A stretch of DNA of 26,603 nucleotides from JBGLNL01 sp046484125 (GCA_046484125.1 JAWOBX010000093.1:1-26603); one strand, 5' to 3'; positions 1 to 7,950 are shown, counted from the stretch's first letter. Numbers and translations are program-made. The notes: generated by a model not told the origin, from the sequence alone.

Positions 1-110
1 ATTACACACAACAATATTTACTGCCACCGAGTGTGGAAGATTGGGTGCCGGATGATCCCCCGGCACCCAATCTTCCACACTCGGTGGCAGTAAATATTGT
101 TGTGTGTAAT
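1..110. repeat. Perfect 51-bp inverted repeat (fold-back) at the window edge
   Basis: Bases 1-51 are the exact reverse complement of bases 60-110, with only 8 bases (52-59) between the arms. No mismatch is present. As RNA or single-stranded DNA this would be a very long hairpin. It begins at the very first base, which is what an assembler or amplification fold-back at a contig end produces. A real palindromic end or element is the alternative. No convincing coding sequence crosses it. Confidence 0.95.
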
Positions 111-203
111 CCGCTCGTATCTCGTAGCTCATTCTTGCTCTCCCATTCGATTCTGCCACTATATTACCAGATTCGAATGGGTTTTGAGACAGGCTCCCCC
201 GGA

Positions 204-234
204 CCCCCGGCAGGAAGGTTTTCCTGCACCTTCT
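204..234. repeat. Hairpin repeat unit, copy 1
   Basis: A 31-base unit starting with five C and carrying the stem GCAGGAA/TTCCTGC (210-216 with 221-227) around a 4-base loop. It matches the unit at 333-363 at 27 of 31 positions. Three of the four differences are in the loop, so the stem is preserved while the loop varies. Confidence 0.8.
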
Positions 235-332
235 AATATTGTCATTCCCGACCCCGATCAGGAATCTCCTTCGCCTTCGGCGGGCATCTCCCACCCGCCC
301 ACCCTTGTTAATCCGGGGGACACCCCCGGAAG

Positions 333-363
333 CCCCCGGCAGGAAAGCGTTCCTGCACTTTCT
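333..363. repeat. Hairpin repeat unit, copy 2
   Basis: Second copy of the 31-base unit found at 204-234, with the same GCAGGAA/TTCCTGC stem (339-345 with 350-356) and a different loop. An 8-bp GC-rich stem with a 3-base loop (312-319 with 323-330) lies directly upstream, so this part is dense in secondary structure. Confidence 0.8.
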
Positions 364-389
364 GACACCGCCGCCCCGTCCACCCCTGG

Positions 390-409
390 ATTCCCGTCTT
401 AACGGGAAT
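390..409. repeat. ATTCCC-N8-GGGAAT dyad, dispersed-repeat-like
   Basis: An 8-bp perfect stem (390-397 with 402-409) around a 4-base loop. It has the layout ATTCCC, eight bases, GGGAAT, which is the layout of the neisserial dRS3 element and of similar intergenic repeats in many other bacteria. A degenerate relative sits near 244-265. The layout alone does not imply relationship to Neisseria. Confidence 0.65.
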
Positions 410-430
410 GACAGTTTAAGGGCGAACGCT

Positions 431-478
431 GACTCCCGACTCCCGACCATTAACTATTGATTACTGACTCCTGACTCG
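431..478. repeat. Degenerate GACTCC/TGACTCC tandem tract
   Basis: Imperfect head-to-tail copies of a 7-base GACTCCC or GACTCCT-like word, interrupted by an AT-rich centre. A shorter stretch of the same flavour (TGACTACTGACTC) occurs at 7975-7987, upstream of the other end of this operon. It looks like a decaying low-complexity intergenic repeat and not a CRISPR: units are far too short and there are no spacers. Confidence 0.55.
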
Positions 479-506
479 CCAATGGGAAAACTCTATTTAC
501 ACCCCT

Positions 507-3500
507 TCAATAGCCGGCCTCCATCAGGCTTAATATTCCCCGAACCGGAACTTTCAGCCAGTCGGGACGATTGTTAAGTTCGTAACCCACCTCATAGACC
601 GCCTTCTCCAGCAGGTAGGCGTAAAGGAGGTCCTGGAGCTGTTTCGGGTCGTCGGGTACCAGATGCTGTTCCGAGATCTCATTCAAGTAGGCCCTCAAAA
701 ACGATGCCGATACCCAGAAGTACCAGTAGTTCCCCCACTGCTCCAGAGCCGGCAAATCCTGCGGAGGAACCGCTGAGGAGGATTTGCGATTCAGTGATGT
801 ATGGACCGCGTAATGGAATGAACGTATCATACCGGCCACGTCCCTGAGCGGACATCGCTTGAGTCTTCGTTCGCTGAGAGGGCGGGCTGGTTCGCCCTCG
901 AAATCGATAATGACGAAATCCTTTCCAGTATATAGAACCTGTCCCAGGTGATAGTCGCCATGGCAGCGGATGCGCTGCGCGGGTACTTTCTTTTTCGTCA
1001 GCCGCTTGAACCGTTCGATGATGGACTTCTCCATGCCCAGCACCTGCTGGATATCCTCATTCCCGCCGCCGGCGGTGATCTGGTGTTCCCTGAGCATCTG
1101 GAAATTCTGTACAGTCAGCGCCCTCATGGAGTGATAGAGGGAATTCTGGTATATAATTGAAAACGACTCGGGTGAGAATTGCGGGTCTTCCCGATCGGAG
1201 GCGAGGGCCATGTGCATTTGCGCGGTGCGTTTGCCGAGCAGTTGGGCCGATATCAGATAGCTGCCGATGGTCTCCTCTGCAAGCGCGGGAGGTTCCCTGA
1301 GCGAGGCCAGAGACGATTTTCCGGGAATGGGCGGAACCTGGACGGTGGGATGAGCCTGTACACTGTCAAAGTATCCATCAAGGGAGTCCATCGTATAGCG
1401 CCATGCGTCGCCTTCGTTGGGGACGTATCCGTAAAGTACCGCCACGCTTATCGGTTCGCCCCGCTTTTTGCGGTACTCGATAGTGCCGGATACAGGCGGT
1501 GTATGGGGAAAGCCGGCTTTCTCGGTTAGAAAGCGGCCTATCTCGGCATCGAGGCTTATACCTTCCTCCAGTTTCCGGAAGAACTTGAGAACAAGGCGGT
1601 TGCCGTAGTTGATCGATGAATTGGTTTGTTCCCCCTGACCGAGCTCAGGCTCCAGATGCCCGCTGCCCCGCGTTTTACGATACATTGGCGTAGTCTGGGC
1701 TGAGAGGGTGCCCTTCCGCCCCTTGAATCTTCGCCTCCGGGCGACGGCGTCCAGCAAAGAGTTGCAGAAGCTCTCATCGAAGGTCGCGTCAAACAGAACC
1801 TCTTCGGCTCCACCTCTGGCCTTTGAGGTCAGCCTGGCCAGTAAAGCGGCTTGGTAACGGGAGGTAATCCATTTAACCTCATTTTCCGGACGGATCGCGA
1901 GAGGAAGGATATATACCTCGGATTCCCGGTCCAGGTACTCAACATGAGCCAGAACCAGTTGAGCTGTTTCGTCGTTGTAGCGCACAGGGATAATGTCCTC
2001 TATACGAACGACGCGTATGGTGCGTGACTTGCTCCCGAACCAGCGGCGCTGGGTTATGTTGCTAGATATGAGGGCCTCCAGACGGCCCCGATTCTGTTTT
2101 GTCATCAGCCTGGTGGGACTCATATCCACTCTTGGAATTTCCGCGAATTCCTGAATCGAGATTGGCTCTGCCGGGGTTCCTTTACTTATTGTCTCCAGAG
2201 AGAACCAGTAGAACGCATACGGAGCCAGAGTGAAACTGTAGTAATCATGGGTAATGGGATTGAAAGCCTCCCGGCCGAACATTTCGACCGGTACCATACC
2301 CTTGAACTCTTGGAGGTTGAGGTGTGCCTGCTGTGATACATGGGAAAGGTTGGCCACCACCAGCACGATCTCATCTCCGTACCGCCGTAAGTAGGCAAGA
2401 ACCTTGCGGTTCTGAGGCATGAGGAATTCCAGTGTTCCGCGTCCCAGCACTTTATATCTTTTCCTCATTGAAATCATGGTCTTCATGCTCCACAGAAGGG
2501 AATCACGGTTTCTCTGCTGGTTTTCCACGTTAATAGCTTCATAGTGGTACTCTGGATCGATTATGGGTGGGAGATAGAGCATCTGAGGATTGGCCTGCGA
2601 GAATCCGGCGTTGCGATCCGGGCTCCATTGCATTGGGGTACGAACCCCATTACGATCGCCGAGATAGAAATTATCTCCCATGCCGATCTCATCGCCGTAA
2701 TATATAACCGGCGTTCCAGGCAGGGTGAACAGGAGAGCGTTCATCAACTCTATCTTTCGCCTATCGTTGTTGAGAAGCGGTGCCAGGCGCCTTCGGATAC
2801 CCAGGTTGATACGGGCTTCTCTCTCCTGGGCGTACATACGGTACATATAATCACGCTCCTCGTCTGTTACCATCTCGAGAGTGAGTTCATCGTGGTTTCG
2901 CAGGAATAGCGCCCACTGGCAACCCTCAGGAATGGGAGGGGTCTGGTTGAGTATGTCAACGATCGGAAATCGGTCCGCCATCCGTATGGCCATGAACATA
3001 CGGGGCATAAGAGGAAAATGGAATGCCATATTGAATTCGTCTCCATGGCCGAAATAAGATGCCGCATCCTCTATCCACTGATTGGCCTCAGCCAGGAGCA
3101 GGCGGCTGGCAAATTTGGAATCAACGTGCCGCCTCAGTTGACGGACAAATTCATGGGTCTCCTCAAGGTTTTCGCAATTGGTTCCTTCCCGTTCAAAGAG
3201 GTAGGGAACCGCATCCACACGCATCCCGTCGACCCCCATTTTTAACCAGAAGTCTATGACTTTGAAGACCGCCCGGCGAACAGCCGGATTATCGTAGTTC
3301 AAGTCCGGCTGATGCGAATAGAACCGGTGCCAGTAGTAACGTTTTGTCACCGGATCCATGGTCCAGTTGGAGTGCTCGAAATCGCTGAAGATGATGCGGG
3401 CGTCGCTGTATTTATCGGGCGTTTCACTCCAGACATAGTAGTTGCGCCAGTTGCTTCCCGGAGCCGATTGACGGGCCCGCTGGAACCATGGGTGCTGATC

Positions 3501-3851
3501 CGAGGTATGATTGAGCACCAGCTCGGTAATAACCCGTATGCCCCTGCGGTGCGCTTCGTTGATAAAAGTGCGGAAGTCCGAGAGATTGCCGTAGGCACTC
3601 TGTATGTCGGTATAATCTGAGATATCGTACCCGTCATCCTTCAGGGGTGAGGGGTAAAACGGTAGAAGCCACAGTGCCGTCACCCCTAAATCCTCCAGGT
3701 AGTCCAGCTTATCGATCAACCCCGGAAAATCGCCCACGCCGTCACCGTCGCTATCATAGAAGGCCCGGACGTGAAGTTCATACATTATCGCATCTTTATA
3801 CCACAGCGCGTCATCATCGAAGCGCTGCGAACGAACTGTCGTTTTCGGCAT
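507..3851 (-). CDS. treS: Trehalose synthase-maltokinase fusion (TreS-Mak)
   Basis: Two-enzyme fusion of about 1114 residues. The N-terminal part (about 1-560) is a GH13 trehalose synthase that isomerises trehalose and maltose. Visible GH13 motifs are GMRVDAVP with nucleophile D213, LLLAEANQW with acid/base E255, and RNHDE with D321. The C-terminal part (about 580-1114) is a maltokinase of the aminoglycoside-phosphotransferase fold, with HGDYH (catalytic D966) and IDFEGEP (metal-binding D983). It would make maltose 1-phosphate with ATP, feeding GlgE two genes upstream in the operon. I chose the ATG at 3851 because GGAG lies nine bases before it. A TTG five codons earlier (3866) overlaps the previous gene. 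Only 4 bases separate it from the receiver gene, so the two are probably translationally coupled. TreS-Mak fusions are known in many bacteria. Confidence 0.95.
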   Translation of the reverse strand: MPKTTVRSQRFDDDALWYKDAIMYELHVRAFYDSDGDGVGDFPGLIDKLDYLEDLGVTALWLLPFYPSPLKDDGYDISDYTDIQSAYGNLSDFRTFINEAHRRGIRVITELVLNHTSDQHPWFQRARQSAPGSNWRNYYVWSETPDKYSDARIIFSDFEHSNWTMDPVTKRYYWHRFYSHQPDLNYDNPAVRRAVFKVIDFWLKMGVDGMRVDAVPYLFEREGTNCENLEETHEFVRQLRRHVDSKFASRLLLAEANQWIEDAASYFGHGDEFNMAFHFPLMPRMFMAIRMADRFPIVDILNQTPPIPEGCQWALFLRNHDELTLEMVTDEERDYMYRMYAQEREARINLGIRRRLAPLLNNDRRKIELMNALLFTLPGTPVIYYGDEIGMGDNFYLGDRNGVRTPMQWSPDRNAGFSQANPQMLYLPPIIDPEYHYEAINVENQQRNRDSLLWSMKTMISMRKRYKVLGRGTLEFLMPQNRKVLAYLRRYGDEIVLVVANLSHVSQQAHLNLQEFKGMVPVEMFGREAFNPITHDYYSFTLAPYAFYWFSLETISKGTPAEPISIQEFAEIPRVDMSPTRLMTKQNRGRLEALISSNITQRRWFGSKSRTIRVVRIEDIIPVRYNDETAQLVLAHVEYLDRESEVYILPLAIRPENEVKWITSRYQAALLARLTSKARGGAEEVLFDATFDESFCNSLLDAVARRRRFKGRKGTLSAQTTPMYRKTRGSGHLEPELGQGEQTNSSINYGNRLVLKFFRKLEEGISLDAEIGRFLTEKAGFPHTPPVSGTIEYRKKRGEPISVAVLYGYVPNEGDAWRYTMDSLDGYFDSVQAHPTVQVPPIPGKSSLASLREPPALAEETIGSYLISAQLLGKRTAQMHMALASDREDPQFSPESFSIIYQNSLYHSMRALTVQNFQMLREHQITAGGGNEDIQQVLGMEKSIIERFKRLTKKKVPAQRIRCHGDYHLGQVLYTGKDFVIIDFEGEPARPLSERRLKRCPLRDVAGMIRSFHYAVHTSLNRKSSSAVPPQDLPALEQWGNYWYFWVSASFLRAYLNEISEQHLVPDDPKQLQDLLYAYLLEKAVYEVGYELNNRPDWLKVPVRGILSLMEAGY

Positions 3852-3855
3852 CGTA

Positions 3856-4266
3856 TCAGTCTCCAAGCATGGTGTGGATATGTTGTGAGAGTTCTTCCGC
3901 TCTGACAGGTTTTACCAGTAGACCGTTCGCGCCTGAAGCTATGCTGTCGCGTTGCACAGTAGGGCTCCGCTGTGGGGCGATTACTATGAATGGAATCTCG
4001 GCATCCCGCAGTGTGGAGGCGTGCTTCCAGATACTCTGGTCAAATCCGGTGATATCTATCAGAGCCGCGCCCGCTTTCTTGCGCCGGATGCTCTTTGCGA
4101 TCTCCTCCGGCCGGTAGATTCTCTGAGTCTCAAATCCCTCATTCTCGAGCCAGCGAGCCAGCATATCTATTTCATTCTGGTTCATGCCGACTATAAGTAG
4201 CAGGGGTTTTGATCCCGGGTACTCTTCGCCTGATTCAACGACCGGCAGTTTTTCCGATGCTTTCAC
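3856..4266 (-). CDS. Degenerate response-regulator receiver-domain protein
   Basis: A single receiver-like domain of 136 residues with no output domain. The phosphoacceptor equivalent D71 (in ALIDITG) and the conserved lysine K119 (in LLVKP) are present. The acidic pair that normally binds Mg at the end of strand 1 is replaced by G27-M28, and the conserved Ser/Thr of strand 4 appears as A97. Normal phosphorylation chemistry is therefore doubtful, and it may act as a binding or allosteric module. It sits between GlgE and TreS-Mak. The GTG at 4266 is preferred because GGAGG stands nine bases upstream. A TTG at 4311 would overlap the GlgE stop by 4 bases and add 15 residues. Family assignment is good, function is unknown, and no sensor kinase is in the window. 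Confidence 0.8.
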   Translation of the reverse strand: MKASEKLPVVESGEEYPGSKPLLLIVGMNQNEIDMLARWLENEGFETQRIYRPEEIAKSIRRKKAGAALIDITGFDQSIWKHASTLRDAEIPFIVIAPQRSPTVQRDSIASGANGLLVKPVRAEELSQHIHTMLGD

Positions 4267-4307
4267 TTCTGAAAACCTCCGCTGGTGGCTGCACGTTAAC
4301 TTCTTTC

Positions 4308-6305
4308 TCAAGTGTAATAGTCGAAGTCAGCTTCGGAGCGGATTATCTGCTCGAAGCGGAGTATATGGGCCGGTACCACCTCCGGATTAAGCTCGACATA
4401 GTTATGCCGGCCATGCCAGAGATACCGTGACCCGGTAAGAAGATCGTGTACCTGGTACGGACGTGACTGGTCCAGACCAAGCTCATCTATGGGTACCTCT
4501 ACCCAGCCTGATTGGGTATGGTGTGGATCAAGGTTCACCACGGTCAGGATTATGTTGGCAAGGTCGTCGGTTTTCCTTGTGTAGGCCATGATCTCGTCGT
4601 TTTCGATAGTATGAAATTCCAGGTTCCAGTCCTGCCGTAGAGCCGGGTTCTCTCTCCTGATTAAGTTGACGAGCGCTATGAAATCCTTGAGATTGTGAGG
4701 GGCATCGATATCCCAGTGCTTTATCTCGTATTTCTCGGAATCCAGATATTCCTCGCTTCCCGGCTCCCGTGGCGCGTTGATGCCCAACTCGTAGGCGGGA
4801 CCGTATATCCCGTAGTTGCTGCCCAGCGTGGCCGCCAGTATCAATCGCGTCATGAAAGCAGGCCTTCCGCCCACCTGCAGGTAATCGGTAAGAATATCCG
4901 GTGTGTTGGGCCAGAGGTGGGGACGAAAAAAATCACGAACACCGGTCTGTGTGAGTTCGGTGAAATAGTCAGTCAGTTCCTGTTTGATGTTGCGCCAGGC
5001 GAAATAGGTATATGACTGGGTAAATCCCAGCTTGGCAAGCCGGTACATTACTTTCGGGCGGGTAAAGGCCTCGGAGAGCATGATCACTTCCGGGTTGCGC
5101 TTTTTGATCTCCGGTATCAGCCACTCCCAGAACGGGAACGGCTTGGTATGCGGATTGTCAACGCGAAAGATCCTTATCCCCTGGTCTATCCAGAACTCGA
5201 CAATACTCTTGAGCTCCTCCCACAAATCTCGCCAGTGGTCGGTCTCAAAATCGAGTGGATATATATCCTGGTATTTCTTTGGCGGGTTTTCGGCGTACTG
5301 AATGCTTCCATCCGGACGCTTTCGGAACCATTCCGGGTGTTCTTGAACATAAGGGTGATCGGGAGAGCAGTGAAAGGCGATATCCAGGGCAACCTCTATG
5401 CTATATTCAGCAGCCTTTGCCAGCAGGTGGTGAAAATCCTCCATCGTGCCGAGTTCAGGATGAATGCTTTTATGCCCGCCCTCCGGGGAACCGATGGCCC
5501 AGGGACTTCCGGGATCTCCCGGCCCGGCTCCCGGCACGTTGTTACGGCTTTTGCGATGTGTATTACCTATCGGGTGGATCGGGGGCAGGTACAGGACATC
5601 AAATCCCATTGAGGCAATGTAGGGCAGGCGATTTTCGCAGTCTTTAAATGTGCCATGTCTTTCAGGGTCGGGAGAGCATGAACGGGGAAACATCTCGTAC
5701 CAGGTGCTGAAACGGGCTTTCTCTCTCTCCACCCAGATCCGCAGTTCCGCGGGGTAGGTAGCTTCATGCTGTCTATCGGGGTATTTGCGGAGCAGGCTTT
5801 TCATTTGCCTGCCGGAAAGAAGGCTGGCTTTCTTTGCATCCGAAAGTTCCGGTGAATTCATAGAACCAACCAGACCACGCAGTCTGTTTCCGTCATCGCT
5901 GTCGCCCGCCCGTTCAGCGGCCTCGCTGATTAAACGTGTGCCGGTCATCAGTTCCACCGATACATCCTGTCCGGCCTCCACTTTCTTCACGAACCCATCC
6001 AGCCATGAGAAGAAAGGGTCAACCCAGCCCTTGATCGTATACCTGTATGGCTCCAGATTATCAACCGTAAAGGAGGCGCGCCAGCGATCATTGCCCAGCG
6101 GCTCCATCGCTGACTCGTTCCATTGTGATTGACTTTCACGTCGATACAGGAGCAGCGCGGATATGGCATCGTGACCGTCAGCAAATACATTGGCCTCGAC
6201 AACCACTTGATCCCCTGCTATCCGCTTTGCCGGGAACGCCCCGCCATCCACCTCGGGTTCAATGTTATCTATAATTACCGTTCGTCTGTGTTTTGGTTCC
6301 AGCAT
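4308..6305 (-). CDS. glgE: Alpha-1,4-glucan:maltose-1-phosphate maltosyltransferase (GlgE)
   Basis: A GH13_3 enzyme of 665 residues that extends alpha-1,4-glucan using maltose 1-phosphate. The N-terminal 120 or so residues look like the family's beta-sandwich domain. The TIM barrel shows DIAFHCSPDHPY, the GlgE signature FRVDNPHTKP with nucleophile D383, and LSEAFTRPKVM with acid/base E412. The 29-residue spacing between these two matches the 394/423 pair of Streptomyces GlgE1. The ATG at 6305 has AAGGGA about ten bases upstream. Its substrate would come from TreS-Mak in the same operon, so trehalose would be converted to glucan. Length is normal and no damage is seen. A plain alpha-amylase is unlikely given the DNPHTKP motif. 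Confidence 0.96.
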   Translation of the reverse strand: MLEPKHRRTVIIDNIEPEVDGGAFPAKRIAGDQVVVEANVFADGHDAISALLLYRRESQSQWNESAMEPLGNDRWRASFTVDNLEPYRYTIKGWVDPFFSWLDGFVKKVEAGQDVSVELMTGTRLISEAAERAGDSDDGNRLRGLVGSMNSPELSDAKKASLLSGRQMKSLLRKYPDRQHEATYPAELRIWVEREKARFSTWYEMFPRSCSPDPERHGTFKDCENRLPYIASMGFDVLYLPPIHPIGNTHRKSRNNVPGAGPGDPGSPWAIGSPEGGHKSIHPELGTMEDFHHLLAKAAEYSIEVALDIAFHCSPDHPYVQEHPEWFRKRPDGSIQYAENPPKKYQDIYPLDFETDHWRDLWEELKSIVEFWIDQGIRIFRVDNPHTKPFPFWEWLIPEIKKRNPEVIMLSEAFTRPKVMYRLAKLGFTQSYTYFAWRNIKQELTDYFTELTQTGVRDFFRPHLWPNTPDILTDYLQVGGRPAFMTRLILAATLGSNYGIYGPAYELGINAPREPGSEEYLDSEKYEIKHWDIDAPHNLKDFIALVNLIRRENPALRQDWNLEFHTIENDEIMAYTRKTDDLANIILTVVNLDPHHTQSGWVEVPIDELGLDQSRPYQVHDLLTGSRYLWHGRHNYVELNPEVVPAHILRFEQIIRSEADFDYYT

Positions 6306-6396
6306 ATCGATTTATCCCTTGATTACATAAAATTATCTGTTCACATCGCCATCTCACTGCGACGCGCATGGCGTTTTCCATCCTCAGTGTTCCAAT

Positions 6397-6702
6397 CTAG
6401 CTGATTTTTATTTGAAGGAACTGAACTCTTTGATTGACTGCCCTGGCTGCCTGATTGAGAGTGCCGGCCTTCATCAGGTCGCGGGCCAGCTTCTGGTCAC
6501 CTATGACATCCCGTACCCAGTTGCTGAAGTCCTTTCGCTGTTTATTGGAATGATGGTCAAAGATGCTCTCCTCCATTTGCTGAAGACTCTCTGCCAGTTC
6601 GGCCATGTCGTGGATCGTACGTCCATCGCAGCACCAGAAGGCATATTCGTTCGGCACCCTCCCCAGCCACCTCTCCGCGTCTTCTTTCAGGATCCTGGCC
6701 AT
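6397..6702 (-). CDS. DUF5752-like small protein
   Basis: A 101-residue soluble protein with no signal peptide or membrane segment. The central part (AFWCCDGR, a leucine/glutamate-rich helix, a His-His pair, then DFSNWVRDVIGD and LARDL) follows the pattern of the DUF5752 family, which I recall as often encoded near alpha-glucan and trehalose genes. No biochemical role is established to my knowledge. The start at 6702 is well supported by GGGAGG, with five bases between it and the ATG. It lies 91 bases upstream of glgE in the same direction, suggesting co-expression. The name is from pattern memory, so the family call is moderately sure and function is not assigned. Confidence 0.72.
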   Translation of the reverse strand: MARILKEDAERWLGRVPNEYAFWCCDGRTIHDMAELAESLQQMEESIFDHHSNKQRKDFSNWVRDVIGDQKLARDLMKAGTLNQAARAVNQRVQFLQIKIS

Positions 6703-6983
6703 ACCTTCCTCCCTCTATATTTACCTCAATCAATTACGTTGTTCGTAAACCAGAAAAAATTTATGCCTCTTGTGATGTTCCGACTCCAGCGAGTTTACCC
6801 TGAATGCATGCTGGCCTTCTATCCGTAGGGCTACTTATTTTTTGCTGTTAACTCACGTAGATTTGACTGCCGGGATCGAGTCATTCGGTAAATAGAACCG
6901 GCCTTATTCAGTCTTTAAGCAGTTGTATTAAACGTTTTTTGAGTAATTATCGGGGGTGCACAGGGGCTTTCAGCCGATAACGT
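6703..6983 (-). other. AT-rich spacer inside the leftward gene string
   Basis: 281 bases between the epimerase stop and the DUF5752-like start. It is more AT-rich than its surroundings, includes runs of T and A (6839-6843 and 6934-6940), and I find no coding frame with a start signal. It may hold an internal promoter for the DUF5752-glgE-treS part of the string. No convincing -35/-10 pair stood out on reading. Confidence 0.4.
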
Positions 6984-7691
6984 TCAGGTAAGCTCTTGCT
7001 CAAACCACTCAACCATTTCCTCGATGCCGGATCTGAGTGACGTTTGAGCCTGATAGCCAAGCAACCGCTCGGCCGAGCGCACATCGGCGTACTCCCGGTA
7101 GATATCACCCGCGGGCCATGGATTCCATTCGATTCTAGCTTTCCTGCCGGTTACCTCCTCGATCGTCGCAATGAGGTCGTTTATAGTCACCTCAATGCCG
7201 GTGCCGATATTTAGAGCCTGACCCGCCGGCGGGTCCACTTCGGCGGCTAACAGGTGAGCCCGGGCGACATCCTTGACGTTTACGAAGTCCCGTGACTGGT
7301 TGCCGTCACCGAAAACTATTATCGGCTGATGGTTGAGTATAGCTCTTGTATAGTGAGCCACTTCATCGAGGGAGGATTCCAACACAATGTAAGTCCCGAG
7401 CACGTTGGATTTGAAATCGAGCCACGGGTCAGTCATTGATGCGCGTGTGGAGGGTTGGGCCGCCAGGTGAAAAACCAGTTCCATTCCGCTCGCGGCCTGC
7501 TCCATTCCATCTCGATCAGTGATATCTATTTGCACGAATTCAGCTTCATTCGGGATGTTCTCCTGTTTACCGGTGGAGAGATCGTCGATTACAAGTACGT
7601 CTTTGCCCAGGTCGAGCAGGTAATCGCATATGAATGAGCCGATAAAGCCGGCCCCACCGGTTACTGCCGCTCTCTTGTATTTTTCTAGCAT
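6984..7691 (-). pseudogene. NAD-dependent nucleotide-sugar epimerase/dehydratase with internal deletion of the catalytic segment
   Basis: An extended SDR protein of the UDP-glucose 4-epimerase group, 235 residues where about 310 are usual. The NAD-binding motif TGGAGFIG (residues 11-18), the HLAAQ strand (75-79) and NVLGT (96-100) are intact, and the C-terminal FGDGNQSRDFVNV region is complete. Between VLE (about 105) and VAHYTRAI (about 111-118) roughly 75-80 residues are missing, without a frameshift. That stretch normally carries the catalytic Ser/Thr and the YxxxK pair, so the product should be catalytically dead. The junction is near 7350-7380. It follows the BON gene by 10 bases, without a clear ribosome-binding site. 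It may be a recent in-frame deletion, an assembly collapse, or a retained NAD-binding scaffold. Confidence 0.8.
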
Positions 7692-7701
7692 TGTTCATCT
7701 G

Positions 7702-7950
7702 TTATCTGTATTTGACAGCCGGCAGGGCAGGAGGATGCTCAATCCGGAGCTGGTTATCGACCGAAACCACTCCAACTACATTGGCGGCGTTCCTCCAGGC
7801 CGCACTCCACGCCTCAAACGAAGCAACTTTCCCGGTTAGCCGGACATAGCGATCAGTTACTTCAATAAAAATGTTTGAGGCGTCCACCCGTTCATCCCAC
7901 TGGAGTTGATCATGTATAATCCGCTCTATCTCCTCGGGTACTGTTGTCAT
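7702..7950 (-). CDS. BON-domain protein
   Basis: A single BON domain of 82 residues: an acidic helix (IERIIHDQLQWDERVDASNI), the strand IFIEVTDRYVRLTGKV, the helix SFEAWSAAWRNAANV and the strand VVSVDNQLRI. This is the usual alpha-beta layout with the conserved G in LTGKV. No signal peptide is visible, so it is probably cytoplasmic. BON domains bind phospholipids or other ligands and are common in stress genes. The exact ligand here is unknown. The ATG at 7950 is chosen over the ATG at 7959: AGGAGG abuts the earlier ATG with no spacer, but stands nine bases before the later one. It is the first gene of the leftward string, suggesting a stress-linked operon. Confidence 0.82.
   Translation of the reverse strand: MTTVPEEIERIIHDQLQWDERVDASNIFIEVTDRYVRLTGKVASFEAWSAAWRNAANVVGVVSVDNQLRIEHPPALPAVKYR

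Larger units (their letters stand above)
111..506. other. Non-coding region with small dispersed hairpin repeats, downstream of the TreS-Mak gene
   Basis: This stretch lies beyond the 3' end of the leftward operon. I see no believable gene: short open frames here run through repeats and have no ribosome-binding site. It holds a 9-bp inverted repeat (142-150 with 173-181), two related hairpin units (204-234 and 333-363), an 8-bp stem with a 3-base loop (312-330), a degenerate ATTCCC-type dyad near 244-265, a perfect ATTCCC/GGGAAT dyad (390-409) and a GACTCC-like tandem tract (431-478). Several of these stems could help end transcription of the leftward operon, but none has a clear U-run, so no single terminator is called. 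Confidence 0.7.

Noticed and set aside
33..460. Overlapping short plus-strand open frames in the left-hand repeats
   Set aside because: They are proline-rich translations of repeat DNA, run through the fold-back and hairpin units, and lack start signals.
204..478. Possible CRISPR array in the left-hand repeat region
   Set aside because: Only two copies of one unit about 130 bases apart, and a 7-base tandem tract. There is no regular spacing, no unique spacers and no cas genes.
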